Shown: positions 35,613 to 43,861, counted from the first letter of the stretch. The stretch: DNA of 64,000 nt from Joostella atrarenae (GCF_021764745.1 NZ_JAETXX010000001.1:124001-188000); one strand, 5' to 3'. Program-made: numbers and translations. The notes: generated by a model from the letters alone, not told the origin.

Positions 35613-36976
35613 GCTTCTATCTCGTACTCTTTTATCTTATTGTAAAGTGTTTTTCTGGTGATATTAAGTAACCTTGCAGCTTTAGATTTATTATTTCCCA
35701 CTTCATTTAAAGCATTTATAATAAGATCGCGCTCATTGTCTTTAGTGGAAAAAGATTTCACTTGACTGCGTTCTTTTGGTGGCGCAGTTATTTCCATTGG
35801 TAATACATTCTTTTCGATAAGTCCCCCTTGGGTTAATAAAGCAGAGCGCTTTATAACATTAGACATCTCTCGTAAGTTCCCTGGCCATTTATATTGCTGA
35901 AAAATGGCTATTACTTCATCAGAAAAACCTACCACATCTTTATCAAGCTGCTCATTTGCCATATTTAAAAAATGATCGGCAAAAATTAAAAGGTCTTCTT
36001 TCCTTTCATATAAATTAGGCACTTTTATAGAAAACTCATTTAATCGGTGGTAAAGATCTTCTCGAAACTGACCCGTTTCCACAGCTTTTAATAAGTCTTC
36101 ATTGGTAGCTGTAATCAATCGGATATCTACCTCTATTTCTTGGTTACTTCCTATTGGTTTTATTTTACGCTCTTGAAGCGCTCTTAGGAGTTGTATCTGA
36201 TTTTCATAAGAAAGATTTCCTACTTCATCTAAAAAAATGGTTCCGCCGTTAGCAGCTTCAAAATGACCAATTTTATTATTTACAGCACCTGTAAAAGAAC
36301 CTTTAACATGCCCAAAAAATTCGCTGGCAGCGATTTCTTTAGGAATAGCTCCACAATCTACAGCAATAAAACTAAAATCTTTTCTGCTACTATTATCATG
36401 GATTCTCTTAGCAACCACTTCTTTCCCTGTACCGCTATCTCCAGTAATTAAAACAGACATACTTGTGGGCGCTACCAATTTTATATACTCATTTAGCTTT
36501 GTAGAAGCAGCACTTATTCCTGCTACCGTTTTTTTAGGAAGTGCATTTTTATTTTTACCTGACTTATTTTGCTTAGTACTTGTTGCTTTTTCTGATGAAA
36601 GTCCACTTGATTGTTGATCGCTTTTTAAAGCATTTTGAATAACAATTAAAACTTCATCTTGATTAAAAGGCTTTGAGATATAATCAAAAGCTCCTTTTTT
36701 CATTGCTTTTACCGCAGTAGATACCTCTGCATATCCTGTCATTAAAATTACAGGTGTATCTGGATGCTTTTCTTTTACTTTAATTAAAACCGCAATCCCA
36801 TCATCATCAGGAAGTCTCAAATCTGTAAAAACTAGGTCGTAAGTATTGTTGGAAAGCTTTTTCCCTGCTTCTTCTGATGAATACGTAGCGTCTACCGTAA
36901 AGCCATTCTTCTTTAAGAATCGCTCCAGCATTGCTGAAAAAGTAACATCATCTTCTATCAATAAGATTTTTGGCAT
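35609..36976 (-). CDS. Sigma-54-dependent response regulator (NtrC family)
   Basis: A 455-residue regulator. The receiver domain (1-120) has its phosphoacceptor D in DLVFTDLRLPDDDG. A Ser/Lys/Asn-rich linker follows. The AAA+ sigma-54 activation domain has Walker A GDSGTGKE, the sigma-54 contact loop GSFTGA, Walker B GGTIFLDEVG and an arginine-finger region. The C-terminus is a Fis-type helix-turn-helix (NKSAARLLNITRKTLYNKI). It activates transcription from -24/-12 promoters once phosphorylated. Its targets are unknown. It overlaps the 3' end of the hybrid kinase gene by 4 bp. Confidence 0.95.
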   Translation of the reverse strand: MPKILLIEDDVTFSAMLERFLKKNGFTVDATYSSEEAGKKLSNNTYDLVFTDLRLPDDDGIAVLIKVKEKHPDTPVILMTGYAEVSTAVKAMKKGAFDYISKPFNQDEVLIVIQNALKSDQQSSGLSSEKATSTKQNKSGKNKNALPKKTVAGISAASTKLNEYIKLVAPTSMSVLITGDSGTGKEVVAKRIHDNSSRKDFSFIAVDCGAIPKEIAASEFFGHVKGSFTGAVNNKIGHFEAANGGTIFLDEVGNLSYENQIQLLRALQERKIKPIGSNQEIEVDIRLITATNEDLLKAVETGQFREDLYHRLNEFSIKVPNLYERKEDLLIFADHFLNMANEQLDKDVVGFSDEVIAIFQQYKWPGNLREMSNVIKRSALLTQGGLIEKNVLPMEITAPPKERSQVKSFSTKDNERDLIINALNEVGNNKSKAARLLNITRKTLYNKIKEYEIEA

Positions 36977-36993
36977 TCTATAGTGGGTTTCTA

Positions 36994-37001
36994 CAAAAAT
37001 A
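36994..37001 (-). promoter_or_regulatory. -7 promoter element for the response regulator
   Basis: TATTTTTG on the minus strand matches TAnnTTTG, 18 nt before the ATG. It is AT-rich and may be coincidental. Confidence 0.35.
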
Positions 37002-37040
37002 GGAAGTTATTACACGGCATTTTTAAAAAAAATCATAAAA

Positions 37041-37062
37041 AAAGGATGGCTTTCACCATCCC
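37041..37062 (-). terminator. Terminator in the gap before the response regulator
   Basis: GGATGG pairs with CCATCC, followed on the minus strand by a TTTTTTT run. It lies about 120 nt downstream of the small PepSY-like gene that ends at 37185 and separates it from the regulator. Confidence 0.8.
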
Positions 37063-37184
37063 CTAAACAAAATATGACTTTGTTTTGCACTTTTATGTGC
37101 TTTGCTATTATCTAATTAAGATTCTTAATTTCTTATAAACGTTCTAACGTTGATCTATAAAAATAGAAAAACACGTTTATATGA

Positions 37185-37481
37185 TTATTTCTGAATCCAT
37201 TCTCCATCTTCTGTAGCATATAAATTAGAAGTTTGATCTCCTACAACTACTTGGATTTTATATTCTCCTTCATCATTTTTAAATGCTTTTGAAACTTCAA
37301 TTCCTGGGAAGTCGGCTTCTAATGCATCTGTAATTGCTGATGGAAGTTCTGAAGTATCTATCGGAGTATATTCATCTTGAATTACATGAATTTCTGTTTC
37401 ATTATTTAAAACTACTGGTGCAGCTGCGAAAGATGCAAAACTACTTAATGCTATAACTGATGCTAATACTAACTTTTTCAT
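37185..37481 (-). CDS. Small exported PepSY-like protein, copy A
   Basis: A 98-residue protein. The signal peptide MKKLVLASVIALSSFASFA is cut near AAA-P. The mature part has the PepSY-like pattern LPSAITDALEADFPGIEVSKAF, then EYKIQVVVGDQTSNLYATED GEW read across about residues 55-97. It is about 60% identical by eye to the copy 370 bp upstream. Such domains are thought to be small periplasmic binding or inhibitor modules. Function is unknown. It shares an upstream element with copy B at the same distance from the start. Confidence 0.8.
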   Translation of the reverse strand: MKKLVLASVIALSSFASFAAAPVVLNNETEIHVIQDEYTPIDTSELPSAITDALEADFPGIEVSKAFKNDEGEYKIQVVVGDQTSNLYATEDGEWIQK

Positions 37482-37530
37482 ATCTATATTTTTTTGATTA
37501 AACTATTATTTAAATACTTACTTTATTAAA

Positions 37531-37570
37531 AGCTATTTTTATACCACAATCTTAAAAAACCAAATAAACA
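37531..37570 (-). promoter_or_regulatory. Shared upstream element, copy A
   Basis: Plus-strand words AGCTATTTTTATACC, CACAAT, AAAACCAAATAAACA match copy B. The AGCTAT begins exactly 50 nt from the start codon in both. On the minus strand this reads TTTG, 17 nt, then TATA, resembling a -33/-7 pair, or it may be a binding site. Confidence 0.55.
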
Positions 37571-37779
37571 GCTATATAACAGTCGTTTACATTAGAAACG
37601 TCTTTTTGGGAGTTGAAAAAAACAGTTTAAAAGTGTGTAAATAGAACACAAAACTGAGTAATTCCTACACGGAGGCAATAACGAAATTCAAAACAAAGCT
37701 TTTAAAAATCGATAAAATCATATTGTATCAATTCGATTTGATATATTTCTATCTTTTGAAATTAGTAGGATGCAAACAA

Positions 37780-37809
37780 AAAAAGGTTTGCCAATTGGCA
37801 AACCTTTTT
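37780..37809 (-). terminator. Terminator of PepSY-like copy B
   Basis: A perfect 30-bp palindrome with GGTTTGCCAATTGGCAAACC at its core, flanked by A5 and T5. It lies 39 nt after the stop codon. Confidence 0.9.
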
Positions 37810-37848
37810 AATCAAACGTAATTAAAATAAACGAAGCTTACTCGTCAT

Positions 37849-38151
37849 TTACTTTTGAATCCACTCTCCGCTTTCACTAGCATAAAGTGTTGCTGTTTCT
37901 TCTCCTACTGCAACTTCTATTTTGTACTCAGAAGCTTCATTTTTGTATGCTTTTGAAATCGTAGCTCCTGGGAAATCTGCTGCAAGTGCATCTGTAATAG
38001 CTTGAGGAACCTCTGCTACTTCAATTTCTTGATACTCATCTTGGTTCACATATATTTCTTCTGCGATTCCGTCGTGAAAAATTACTGGTGTTGCTGCAAA
38101 CGATGCGAAACTTCCTAATGCTAATGCTGATGCTAATACTATATTTTTCAT
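37849..38151 (-). CDS. Small exported PepSY-like protein, copy B
   Basis: A 100-residue protein. The signal peptide MKNIVLASALALGSFASFA is nearly the same as in copy A. The mature part (VPQAITDALAADFPGATISK, YKIEVAVGEETATLYASESG) aligns with copy A throughout, ending GEWIQK in both. This is a clear gene duplication. No partner is evident other than the adjacent two-component genes. A terminator and a separate upstream element show it is an independent transcription unit. Confidence 0.8.
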   Translation of the reverse strand: MKNIVLASALALGSFASFAATPVIFHDGIAEEIYVNQDEYQEIEVAEVPQAITDALAADFPGATISKAYKNEASEYKIEVAVGEETATLYASESGEWIQK

Positions 38152-38200
38152 AATATGTTGAATTTTATGTTATTAAATAATTTCTTTCTGATTAGTATAT

Positions 38201-38240
38201 AGCTATATCTATACCGCAGAATAATAAAAACCCAAATAAA
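38201..38240 (-). promoter_or_regulatory. Shared upstream element, copy B
   Basis: AGCTATATCTATACCGCA and AAAAACCCAAATAAACA match the copy A element. On the minus strand it reads TTTG, 19 nt, then TATA. It is 50 nt from the start codon. Confidence 0.55.
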
Positions 38241-38364
38241 CATGTAAGTGTTTGAAAATCAGAATAAAGAATTAATTTTAAGAATTTTAAAAATATTTAG
38301 AAGTGTGTAAAAAAGTGTATCGTTGGAGTTTACATGGGTAATTAATACACAAATTGTTATAATT

Positions 38365-38409
38365 AAAGAAGCTTTCTAAGTTTTATGATAAAACTTAGAA
38401 AGCTTCTTT
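38365..38409 (-). terminator. Terminator of the DUF4301 operon
   Basis: A 20-bp perfect inverted repeat AAAGAAGCTTTCTAAGTTTT and its complement with a 5-nt loop. On the minus strand it is followed by AATTATAACAA, so the U-run is inside the stem end. It lies 38 nt past the DUF4301 stop. Confidence 0.88.
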
Positions 38410-38446
38410 AAACATCTACCTTTTAAATAAGGTAATATATATTCTC

Positions 38447-40009
38447 TTATTTATCCTTTACCTGATGTGCAGGTTTTAAAAGATCGACAACAGTTTTTAC
38501 GGGGTTAAAAGTAGTTAAAGGGACTTCTATAAATATAGTATTCCAAAAAGCCATTCCACCATTCCATAATCCTGGAAGTTCTAATGCTTTTAATTCTTTT
38601 CCTTCTTTTGTTTTTGTAGTTATAAACGCATGTTGCTTATTTACAAAATCCAATAAATTATACTTCTCCCCTTTATAATTTTTTATACTACAAACTATAT
38701 CTACAGGGTTAAAGTGTGTTGAAGCTTTTAAAATATCTTCTTGGAACTTATTATTACTATCTATTTGCGGAGATTCTACAATTTGTAATGAGATATTTCC
38801 ATCTTCATCTTTTATCCAAAATGGTCCCCCTCCAGGCTCCCCTTCATTTTTCACCATTCCGCAAATTCGGATTGGAGCATTTAATTTTTCCTTTAAAAAT
38901 TCAATTTGATAAATCTCTTTATATTTATCGAAATCAGATTTTACATGAACATTTAGTTCTGTTTTTAAGAAGTCTTTTATTTCAGCTATCTTTTTCTCGT
39001 CTGGAGATGTTTCGTCTAATAGTTTTGCATATTCAAACGACTTATGCTGCACTTCTAAAAGTTTCCCTGCTAATACTTTTTTATACTGCGCTACTTCTTG
39101 CTTGTATTTATAAACCACTACATTATCAATATTCTTAATAAAGATAATATCAGCATCTTGATCGTTTAGATTTTCTATCAGTGCTCCATGGCCTCCAGGT
39201 CTAAATAATAAATTTCCATCCTCTAAACGGAAAGGCTTATTATCCATATCTACTGCAATGGTATCTGTAGTTCCTTTTTGAAAAGAAAAAGAAGTATCAA
39301 AAGAAACACCAGTCTTTTCTTTTACACGATTTTGAATCTTATCCATTTCTTCATCAAAATCGTTATTATGCTCTTTAGAAATTGTAAAGTGAAGCTTAGC
39401 TACGCCATTAGATTCGTCATACAACGCTGCTTCATACATATGTTCCTCAAAAGCTGTTGCTGGATGCGTTTTATATTTATGAAATGGCAATAATCCCTTC
39501 GGACTAGAACCATAATCAAACTCATCTTTATCTAATAAGATTTTTATAAAATAGTATTTCTGAAAATGATCTGGTAGATTAAGGAAATCAGGATGCTTCT
39601 CTACGAACCTTTGAATTACAGGCTCATAAAAAGGAAACTTCTCTACTCCAATAAAAAATGTACGGATAAGCTCTGCTTTCTCTCTATTTACATATGCATT
39701 TATCGTTTCATTGGCAGGATTGTATGTATTTAGAAACTGAAATAACGCTTTAAACATTCTAGACGCAGCACCAGAAGCAGGAACAAATTTCAATAAATTT
39801 AAATCATCCTTTTCGGCTTCAAAAAGCGCTACATATTTCTTCTTATCTTCATCAGAAAATTTATGAATTCCATGCCCAATAGTAGCAGCTGCAATTAGGT
39901 TTACAAATGGGATTCCCTTTTTAAAAATCTCAATCTGCTCTGTTACTTGCTTTTTCGGTATTCCTTTTTGCTTTAACTGATCTTTATCTGCTTCGGTTAG
40001 TGTAATCAT
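38447..40009 (-). CDS. DUF4301 protein, nucleotidyltransferase-like
   Basis: A 520-residue cytoplasmic protein of the DUF4301 family. Two motifs resemble sugar-1-phosphate nucleotidyltransferases: FVPASGAASRMFK (like the G-x-G-T-R-x glycine loop) and FRPGGHGALIENLND followed by ADIIFIKNIDNVV (like the PPGNGGL and D-N motifs of UDP-sugar pyrophosphorylases). A nucleotidyl-transfer activity is therefore plausible but unproven. It is the last gene of the thiamine-binding protein / PnuC / NadR-like operon, and its start overlaps the kinase gene by 26 bp. ATG start. Confidence 0.85.
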   Translation of the reverse strand: MITLTEADKDQLKQKGIPKKQVTEQIEIFKKGIPFVNLIAAATIGHGIHKFSDEDKKKYVALFEAEKDDLNLLKFVPASGAASRMFKALFQFLNTYNPANETINAYVNREKAELIRTFFIGVEKFPFYEPVIQRFVEKHPDFLNLPDHFQKYYFIKILLDKDEFDYGSSPKGLLPFHKYKTHPATAFEEHMYEAALYDESNGVAKLHFTISKEHNNDFDEEMDKIQNRVKEKTGVSFDTSFSFQKGTTDTIAVDMDNKPFRLEDGNLLFRPGGHGALIENLNDQDADIIFIKNIDNVVVYKYKQEVAQYKKVLAGKLLEVQHKSFEYAKLLDETSPDEKKIAEIKDFLKTELNVHVKSDFDKYKEIYQIEFLKEKLNAPIRICGMVKNEGEPGGGPFWIKDEDGNISLQIVESPQIDSNNKFQEDILKASTHFNPVDIVCSIKNYKGEKYNLLDFVNKQHAFITTKTKEGKELKALELPGLWNGGMAFWNTIFIEVPLTTFNPVKTVVDLLKPAHQVKDK

Positions 40010-40571
40010 TATCCTTAATAAGTTTATCTACGTGTTTAATGGCTATTTTTAAGCGGGTTTCTAAATTCCCATTTAGCAGCACATAGTTTCTATCATAAGT
40101 ATCTAGTGCATCTTTAAAATAGGAGAACATTTCTTCGCGAGCATCAGGTTTGTCTCGAAGATCGTCTTTTATCCATGGAATATCAATATACGTTAAAAAA
40201 TACAAATCATACTTATTTTCTAATGCATATTTTTCAAGAATTGGATCACAAGTTCCAGTATAGTATGCTTCAGAATAAACTTTAGTTTCTAAAATATCGG
40301 TATCACAGAACAAAACTTTAGATGCCTTTTTTGAGAGTCTATTTTCTAGCTCCATTTGGCCTTCAGCAATAGGAATCAAATCTTTAGGCTCACAAGTTTT
40401 TCGTTCTCTATCCCATTTTTCTTGTAGATATTCTCGTGCATATTCTGCAACCCATTCTGTATTATAATGAGCCGCCAATGCTTTTGCTAATGTTGTTTTC
40501 CCAGTAGATTCTGGGCCGAACATTACTACTTTAATAATGTCTGAGGATTCTTGTTTAAGTTTTTCTTCCAT
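39984..40571 (-). CDS. NadR-type P-loop kinase
   Basis: A 195-residue P-loop NTPase. Walker A is FGPESTGKTTLAKALA, followed by WVAEYAREYLQEKW and a Walker-B-like FCDTDIL (CDTD), as in the C-terminal ribosylnicotinamide kinase half of NadR. There is no N-terminal adenylyltransferase half. In NadR the kinase phosphorylates nicotinamide riboside and traps it. Here the neighbours are a PnuC-type transporter and a thiamine-binding protein, so the nucleoside-like substrate could be nicotinamide riboside or thiamine. It overlaps PnuC by 46 bp and DUF4301 by 26 bp. ATG start. Confidence 0.87.
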   Translation of the reverse strand: MEEKLKQESSDIIKVVMFGPESTGKTTLAKALAAHYNTEWVAEYAREYLQEKWDRERKTCEPKDLIPIAEGQMELENRLSKKASKVLFCDTDILETKVYSEAYYTGTCDPILEKYALENKYDLYFLTYIDIPWIKDDLRDKPDAREEMFSYFKDALDTYDRNYVLLNGNLETRLKIAIKHVDKLIKDNDYTNRSR

Positions 40572-41164
40572 GCTATATAACCATAAATGGCAATTACGGT
40601 AAATATTAAATATTGTAAACTAGTAAATGCTAACCCTTTATAAAGGTATAGGGGAACAGAAATAATATCTCCAATAATCCAATAAATCCAATTCTCTAAT
40701 TTCTTTTTTGCCATCAGCCACATTCCAACAAAAAATATGGCAGTGGTTAATATATCTACATAAGACAACCACGAATCCCATTTATCAAAAAGTGCATAAA
40801 TCACATATACAAAAATCATGGTTCCAATAAATAATAATACCGAGATTGACTTTTCTTTCTTTGTTGTTTTGGTAACGGCAATAAAATGAGTCTCATCTAC
40901 TTTTCTCGTCCACACATACCAGCCATAAATACTCATGGAGAAATAATATGCATTAATCATCATATCTCCCAACAAACCATATTGCAACAATAAATAGACA
41001 AAAATAGCTGTACTTATAATCCCCGTTGGATAAACAAGAATGTTTTCCTTTTTAGAATACAACACACTTAAGAAACCAAAAAAGACACCTATAATTTCTA
41101 AAACTATAAAATGCGTTGGAACACCGTCGTATTGTGAAAACAGCCAATCAAAAATGTGGTTCAT
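40526..41164 (-). CDS. pnuC: PnuC-family vitamin transporter
   Basis: A 212-residue membrane protein with seven hydrophobic segments. The family pattern is clear: LEIIGVFFGFLSVLYSKKEN, VYPTGIISTAIFVYLLLQYG, INAYYFSMSIYGWYVW, then WLMAKKKLENWIYWIIGDII. PnuC members are facilitators for nicotinamide riboside, and related PnuT members carry thiamine. Uptake is driven by phosphorylation by a kinase, which matches the NadR-type gene downstream. The symbol is by family, and the ligand is not established. It overlaps both neighbours (17 bp and 46 bp). Confidence 0.9.
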   Translation of the reverse strand: MNHIFDWLFSQYDGVPTHFIVLEIIGVFFGFLSVLYSKKENILVYPTGIISTAIFVYLLLQYGLLGDMMINAYYFSMSIYGWYVWTRKVDETHFIAVTKTTKKEKSISVLLFIGTMIFVYVIYALFDKWDSWLSYVDILTTAIFFVGMWLMAKKKLENWIYWIIGDIISVPLYLYKGLAFTSLQYLIFTVIAIYGYIAWKKNLNKNPQTLLK

Positions 41165-41408
41165 ACTCGCTACGATCAGATTTTACTATTTTCATATATA
41201 ACAATCCTTTATCGATCATTTCAAAAGCTTCTTTTATTTCTGTAGTGAGCACTTTCATCACTTCATCATATTCTCCATATACTTGCGTACTTAATGGATT
41301 TTCTAATACTGTGAGTCCGCTAGCTCTCATTTTTTTTATAAAGTGAATAATAGAAGGTTCAAAATTATCTTGAATTGGTGTAAGCGTTAATTCTACTGAT
41401 ATATTCAT
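41148..41408 (-). CDS. Thiamine-binding protein (MTH1187/YkoF family)
   Basis: An 86-residue cytoplasmic protein of the MTH1187/YkoF-like (Pfam Thiamine_BP) family. The pattern is VELTLTPIQDNFEPSIIHFI, ENPLSTQVYGEYDEVM and KGLLYMKIVKSD, about the usual length. YkoF-type proteins bind thiamine or hydroxymethylpyrimidine. It is the first gene of the four-gene overlapping operon. The next gene (pnuC) starts 17 bp inside it. The operon promoter was not identified, and no TPP riboswitch is seen upstream. Confidence 0.85.
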   Translation of the reverse strand: MNISVELTLTPIQDNFEPSIIHFIKKMRASGLTVLENPLSTQVYGEYDEVMKVLTTEIKEAFEMIDKGLLYMKIVKSDRSEYEPHF

Positions 41409-41534
41409 TTATGTTGATTTTTAATTTTTAGTTCTTTGAAAAGTGGTATTATACTTATTCACTTAATATTTTGTTGTCGCAACTTTAATATGCTTCCTTA
41501 TTATCTTCTTTTATTTTCAAGATTTGCTCCCTTA

Positions 41535-42170
41535 TTAACTTAAGCTATCCATTTCTAATGCATAGGCACATGTAAACCCATCAAACTCTAAAAAAGCTAC
41601 ATTATATTTCTTAATAATGCCCTTATAATAAACCCAACCTATTGTTTTTCCTTCTTCAAGTTCAAAAGAAATCACTTTAGTATGTTGCTTAAAACTCATT
41701 CCTTCCGTAGCAAAAACTTTGTATAAACTCTCTTTTATACACCATACCACGGTAAGCTTTCTTACATCTTCATCAGTTAGAAAATTATATTCGTAGTTAA
41801 TAAATTTATTAGCAATCACACTAATTTTATCACGTTGCTTTTCAATATCAATTCCAATATTAGTATCGCTACTAATTATAATTCCAGAGAAAATAAAAGA
41901 ATGTGTTATCGATATATAATTTCCATCTTTTAGATGTGGCTTCCCGTTATCATCATAATACAAATCTGCCGCACTATACCCTGCTACTTTAAGTAACTGC
42001 CTAACGCTTAAAAATCCACGTTGATGAATTTCCGATTTCATATGAGACAATCGATCTATACAATTAGCTGTAAGTGTGATTCCCTCCTTCATTTCAAGAT
42101 AAGATTCTTCTATCTTCCAAATCAGCACTTTAGTATTAGCAGATGGCGTTATAGTTTTGTAAAGAGGCAT
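41535..42170 (-). CDS. 4'-phosphopantetheinyl transferase superfamily protein
   Basis: A 211-residue Sfp-like transferase. The Mg-binding motif is IGIDIEKQRDKI and the WCIKESLYKVF motif carries the catalytic Lys/Glu. The N-terminal pseudo-half is present (LLKVAGYSAADLYYDDNGKPHL, ISITHSF). It converts apo-carrier proteins to holo form by transferring phosphopantetheine from CoA. The gene is 126 bp upstream of the thiamine-binding protein on the same strand, so a shared transcript is possible. It is divergent from ahcY. Confidence 0.9.
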   Translation of the reverse strand: MPLYKTITPSANTKVLIWKIEESYLEMKEGITLTANCIDRLSHMKSEIHQRGFLSVRQLLKVAGYSAADLYYDDNGKPHLKDGNYISITHSFIFSGIIISSDTNIGIDIEKQRDKISVIANKFINYEYNFLTDEDVRKLTVVWCIKESLYKVFATEGMSFKQHTKVISFELEEGKTIGWVYYKGIIKKYNVAFLEFDGFTCAYALEMDSLS

Positions 42171-42191
42171 GAATAATACAAGTTATTTATG

Positions 42192-42199
42192 TAACTTTG
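42192..42199 (+). promoter_or_regulatory. Promoter of ahcY (-7 element)
   Basis: TAACTTTG matches TAnnTTTG, with TTTG at 42166-42169 as a possible -33 element 22 nt upstream. The start would be near 42206, giving a leader of about 205 nt. Confidence 0.65.
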
Positions 42200-42214
42200 C
42201 ACCGAATTTTTACA

Positions 42215-42365
42215 GTGGAAATTACTATTACAAAGCAATATTTATTGCTTAACGATTGTAAAAATAAGAAATGAGAAGGAACTATATTAATTATTTACTA
42301 TTCATCCGTTATAATTAAATTCTAGATGTTTGTAAAACGGTTCTTCGAAGACTATTAATTTCCAC
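42215..42365 (+). other. Potentially structured ahcY leader
   Basis: GTGGAAATTA (42215-42224) is exactly complementary to TAATTTCCAC (42356-42365) and would close a 151-nt domain in the transcript. Inside it, AAGCAA/TTGCTT form a hairpin (42233-42250), and TTCGAA-type pairs occur near 42342. It does not match the SAH riboswitch that I know. Confidence 0.45.
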
Positions 42366-42411
42366 GTTCTTATTCAGAAACAAATAAAAAATTTAAACAG
42401 AAAAAAGTAAT

Positions 42412-43728
42412 ATGAGTACCAAAACAGTTCCTTTTGTAGCCTATAAAGTAAAAGATATCTCTTTAGCTGATTGGGGGAGAAAAGAAATAGAATTAGCAGA
42501 AGCAGAAATGCCAGGACTAATGTCTCTTAGAGAAGAATATAAAGATGAGCAACCCTTAAAAGGATCTCGTATTGCAGGGTGTCTACACATGACCATTCAA
42601 ACGGCGGTTTTAATTGAAACATTGGTTGCTTTGGGTGCAGAAGTTACTTGGAGTTCTTGTAACATCTACTCTACGCAAGATCAGGCTGCTGCTGCAATTG
42701 CTGCCGCAGGAGTATCTGTTTATGCATGGAAAGATATGACAGAAGAAGAATTTGACTGGTGTATCGAGCAAACACTTTTCTTTGGAGAAGATAGAAAACC
42801 ATTAAACCTTATTTTAGATGATGGTGGAGATCTTACCAATATGGTTATAGATAAATATCCTGAGCTTGCAGCAGATGTAAAAGGACTTTCTGAAGAAACT
42901 ACTACTGGAGTTCACCGTTTATACGAGCGTGTAAAGAACGGAACGCTTCCTATGCCTGCTATTAACGTAAACGATTCTGTAACGAAGTCTAAATTTGACA
43001 ATAAATACGGATGTCGTGAGAGCGCTGTAGATGCTATTAGAAGAGCTACAGACGTTATGCTTGCTGGGAAACGCGTAGTTGTTTGTGGTTATGGAGATGT
43101 TGGTAAAGGTACTGCTGCCTCTTTTAAAGGTGCTGGTTCTATCGTTACTGTTACAGAAATAGATCCTATCTGTGCGCTTCAAGCGGCTATGGATGGTTTC
43201 GAGGTTAAGAAGCTAGAAAATGTTGTTGAAAAAGCAGATATCGTTATTACAACTACAGGAAATAAAGATATTGTTACTAGCAAGCATTTTGAGCAGATGA
43301 AAGACAAGACTATTGTTTGTAACATTGGTCATTTTGATAACGAGATTGATGTAGCTTGGCTAAATAAAAATCATGGTGCTAGTAAAGTAAATATCAAACC
43401 ACAAGTGGATAAGTATACTGTAAACGGTAATGATATTATTCTTTTAGCTCAGGGTAGATTGGTAAACTTAGGTTGTGCAACAGGGCACCCTAGTTTTGTA
43501 ATGAGTAACTCTTTTACAAACCAAACGCTAGCTCAAATAGAGCTTTGGAAACATTCTGATAAGTATGAAAACGATGTTTATATGCTTCCTAAGCACTTAG
43601 ATGAGAAAGTAGCAAAGCTTCACTTAGAAAAAATTGGAGTAGAGCTTACAGAGCTTAATCAAGAGCAAGCAGAATACATTGGAGTAGAAGTAAAAGGACC
43701 TTTTAAGCCTGAGTATTACAGATACTAA
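42412..43728 (+). CDS. ahcY: Adenosylhomocysteinase
   Basis: 438 residues. S-adenosylhomocysteine hydrolase converts SAH to adenosine and homocysteine, completing the SAM cycle. The sequence shows [16 protein letters not shown] and [18 protein letters not shown] near the N-terminus. The NAD-binding motif is [15 protein letters not shown], and the NAD-binding C-terminal tail has KPEYYRY. The conserved GHFDNEIDV and [12 protein letters not shown] regions are intact. The ATG follows a purine-rich leader. It is followed by a strong terminator and is monocistronic. Confidence 0.97.
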   Translation: MSTKTVPFVAYKVKDISLADWGRKEIELAEAEMPGLMSLREEYKDEQPLKGSRIAGCLHMTIQTAVLIETLVALGAEVTWSSCNIYSTQDQAAAAIAAAGVSVYAWKDMTEEEFDWCIEQTLFFGEDRKPLNLILDDGGDLTNMVIDKYPELAADVKGLSEETTTGVHRLYERVKNGTLPMPAINVNDSVTKSKFDNKYGCRESAVDAIRRATDVMLAGKRVVVCGYGDVGKGTAASFKGAGSIVTVTEIDPICALQAAMDGFEVKKLENVVEKADIVITTTGNKDIVTSKHFEQMKDKTIVCNIGHFDNEIDVAWLNKNHGASKVNIKPQVDKYTVNGNDIILLAQGRLVNLGCATGHPSFVMSNSFTNQTLAQIELWKHSDKYENDVYMLPKHLDEKVAKLHLEKIGVELTELNQEQAEYIGVEVKGPFKPEYYRY

Positions 43729-43776
43729 AAATTAATAGCGCTCAAAAACATAGATCGCTTTAATATATAACGATAG

Positions 43777-43807
43777 AAATCCCAAGCAGTAATGTTTGGG
43801 ATTTTTT
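43777..43807 (+). terminator. Terminator of ahcY
   Basis: AAATCCCAA and TTGGGATTT form a 9-bp stem, then TTTTT. It lies 49 nt past the ahcY stop codon. Confidence 0.9.
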
Positions 43808-43861
43808 TATTGAAAATCTTAAAAGCCAATACAACTAAAGTGTTACTGAGTTTATATAATA

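Larger units (their letters stand above)
37482..37848. other. Gap between the two PepSY-like paralogues
   Basis: 367 bp without a gene. It holds the upstream element of copy A (37531-37570) and the terminator of copy B (37780-37809). Nothing else is recognised. Confidence 0.6.

Noticed and set aside
37531-38240. Sigma-54 (-24/-12) promoters upstream of the PepSY-like genes
   Set aside because: The GG and GC/TGC words are 13-14 nt apart, not 10, and copy A lacks the GC. The adjacent NtrC gene made this tempting.
41409-41534. TPP riboswitch upstream of the thiamine-binding protein/PnuC operon
   Set aside because: No CTGAGA, TACCC or GGGGTGC blocks are present in the gap.
42215-42365. SAH riboswitch in the ahcY leader
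   Set aside because: The conserved SAH aptamer sequence is not present. I kept only an unnamed structured leader.
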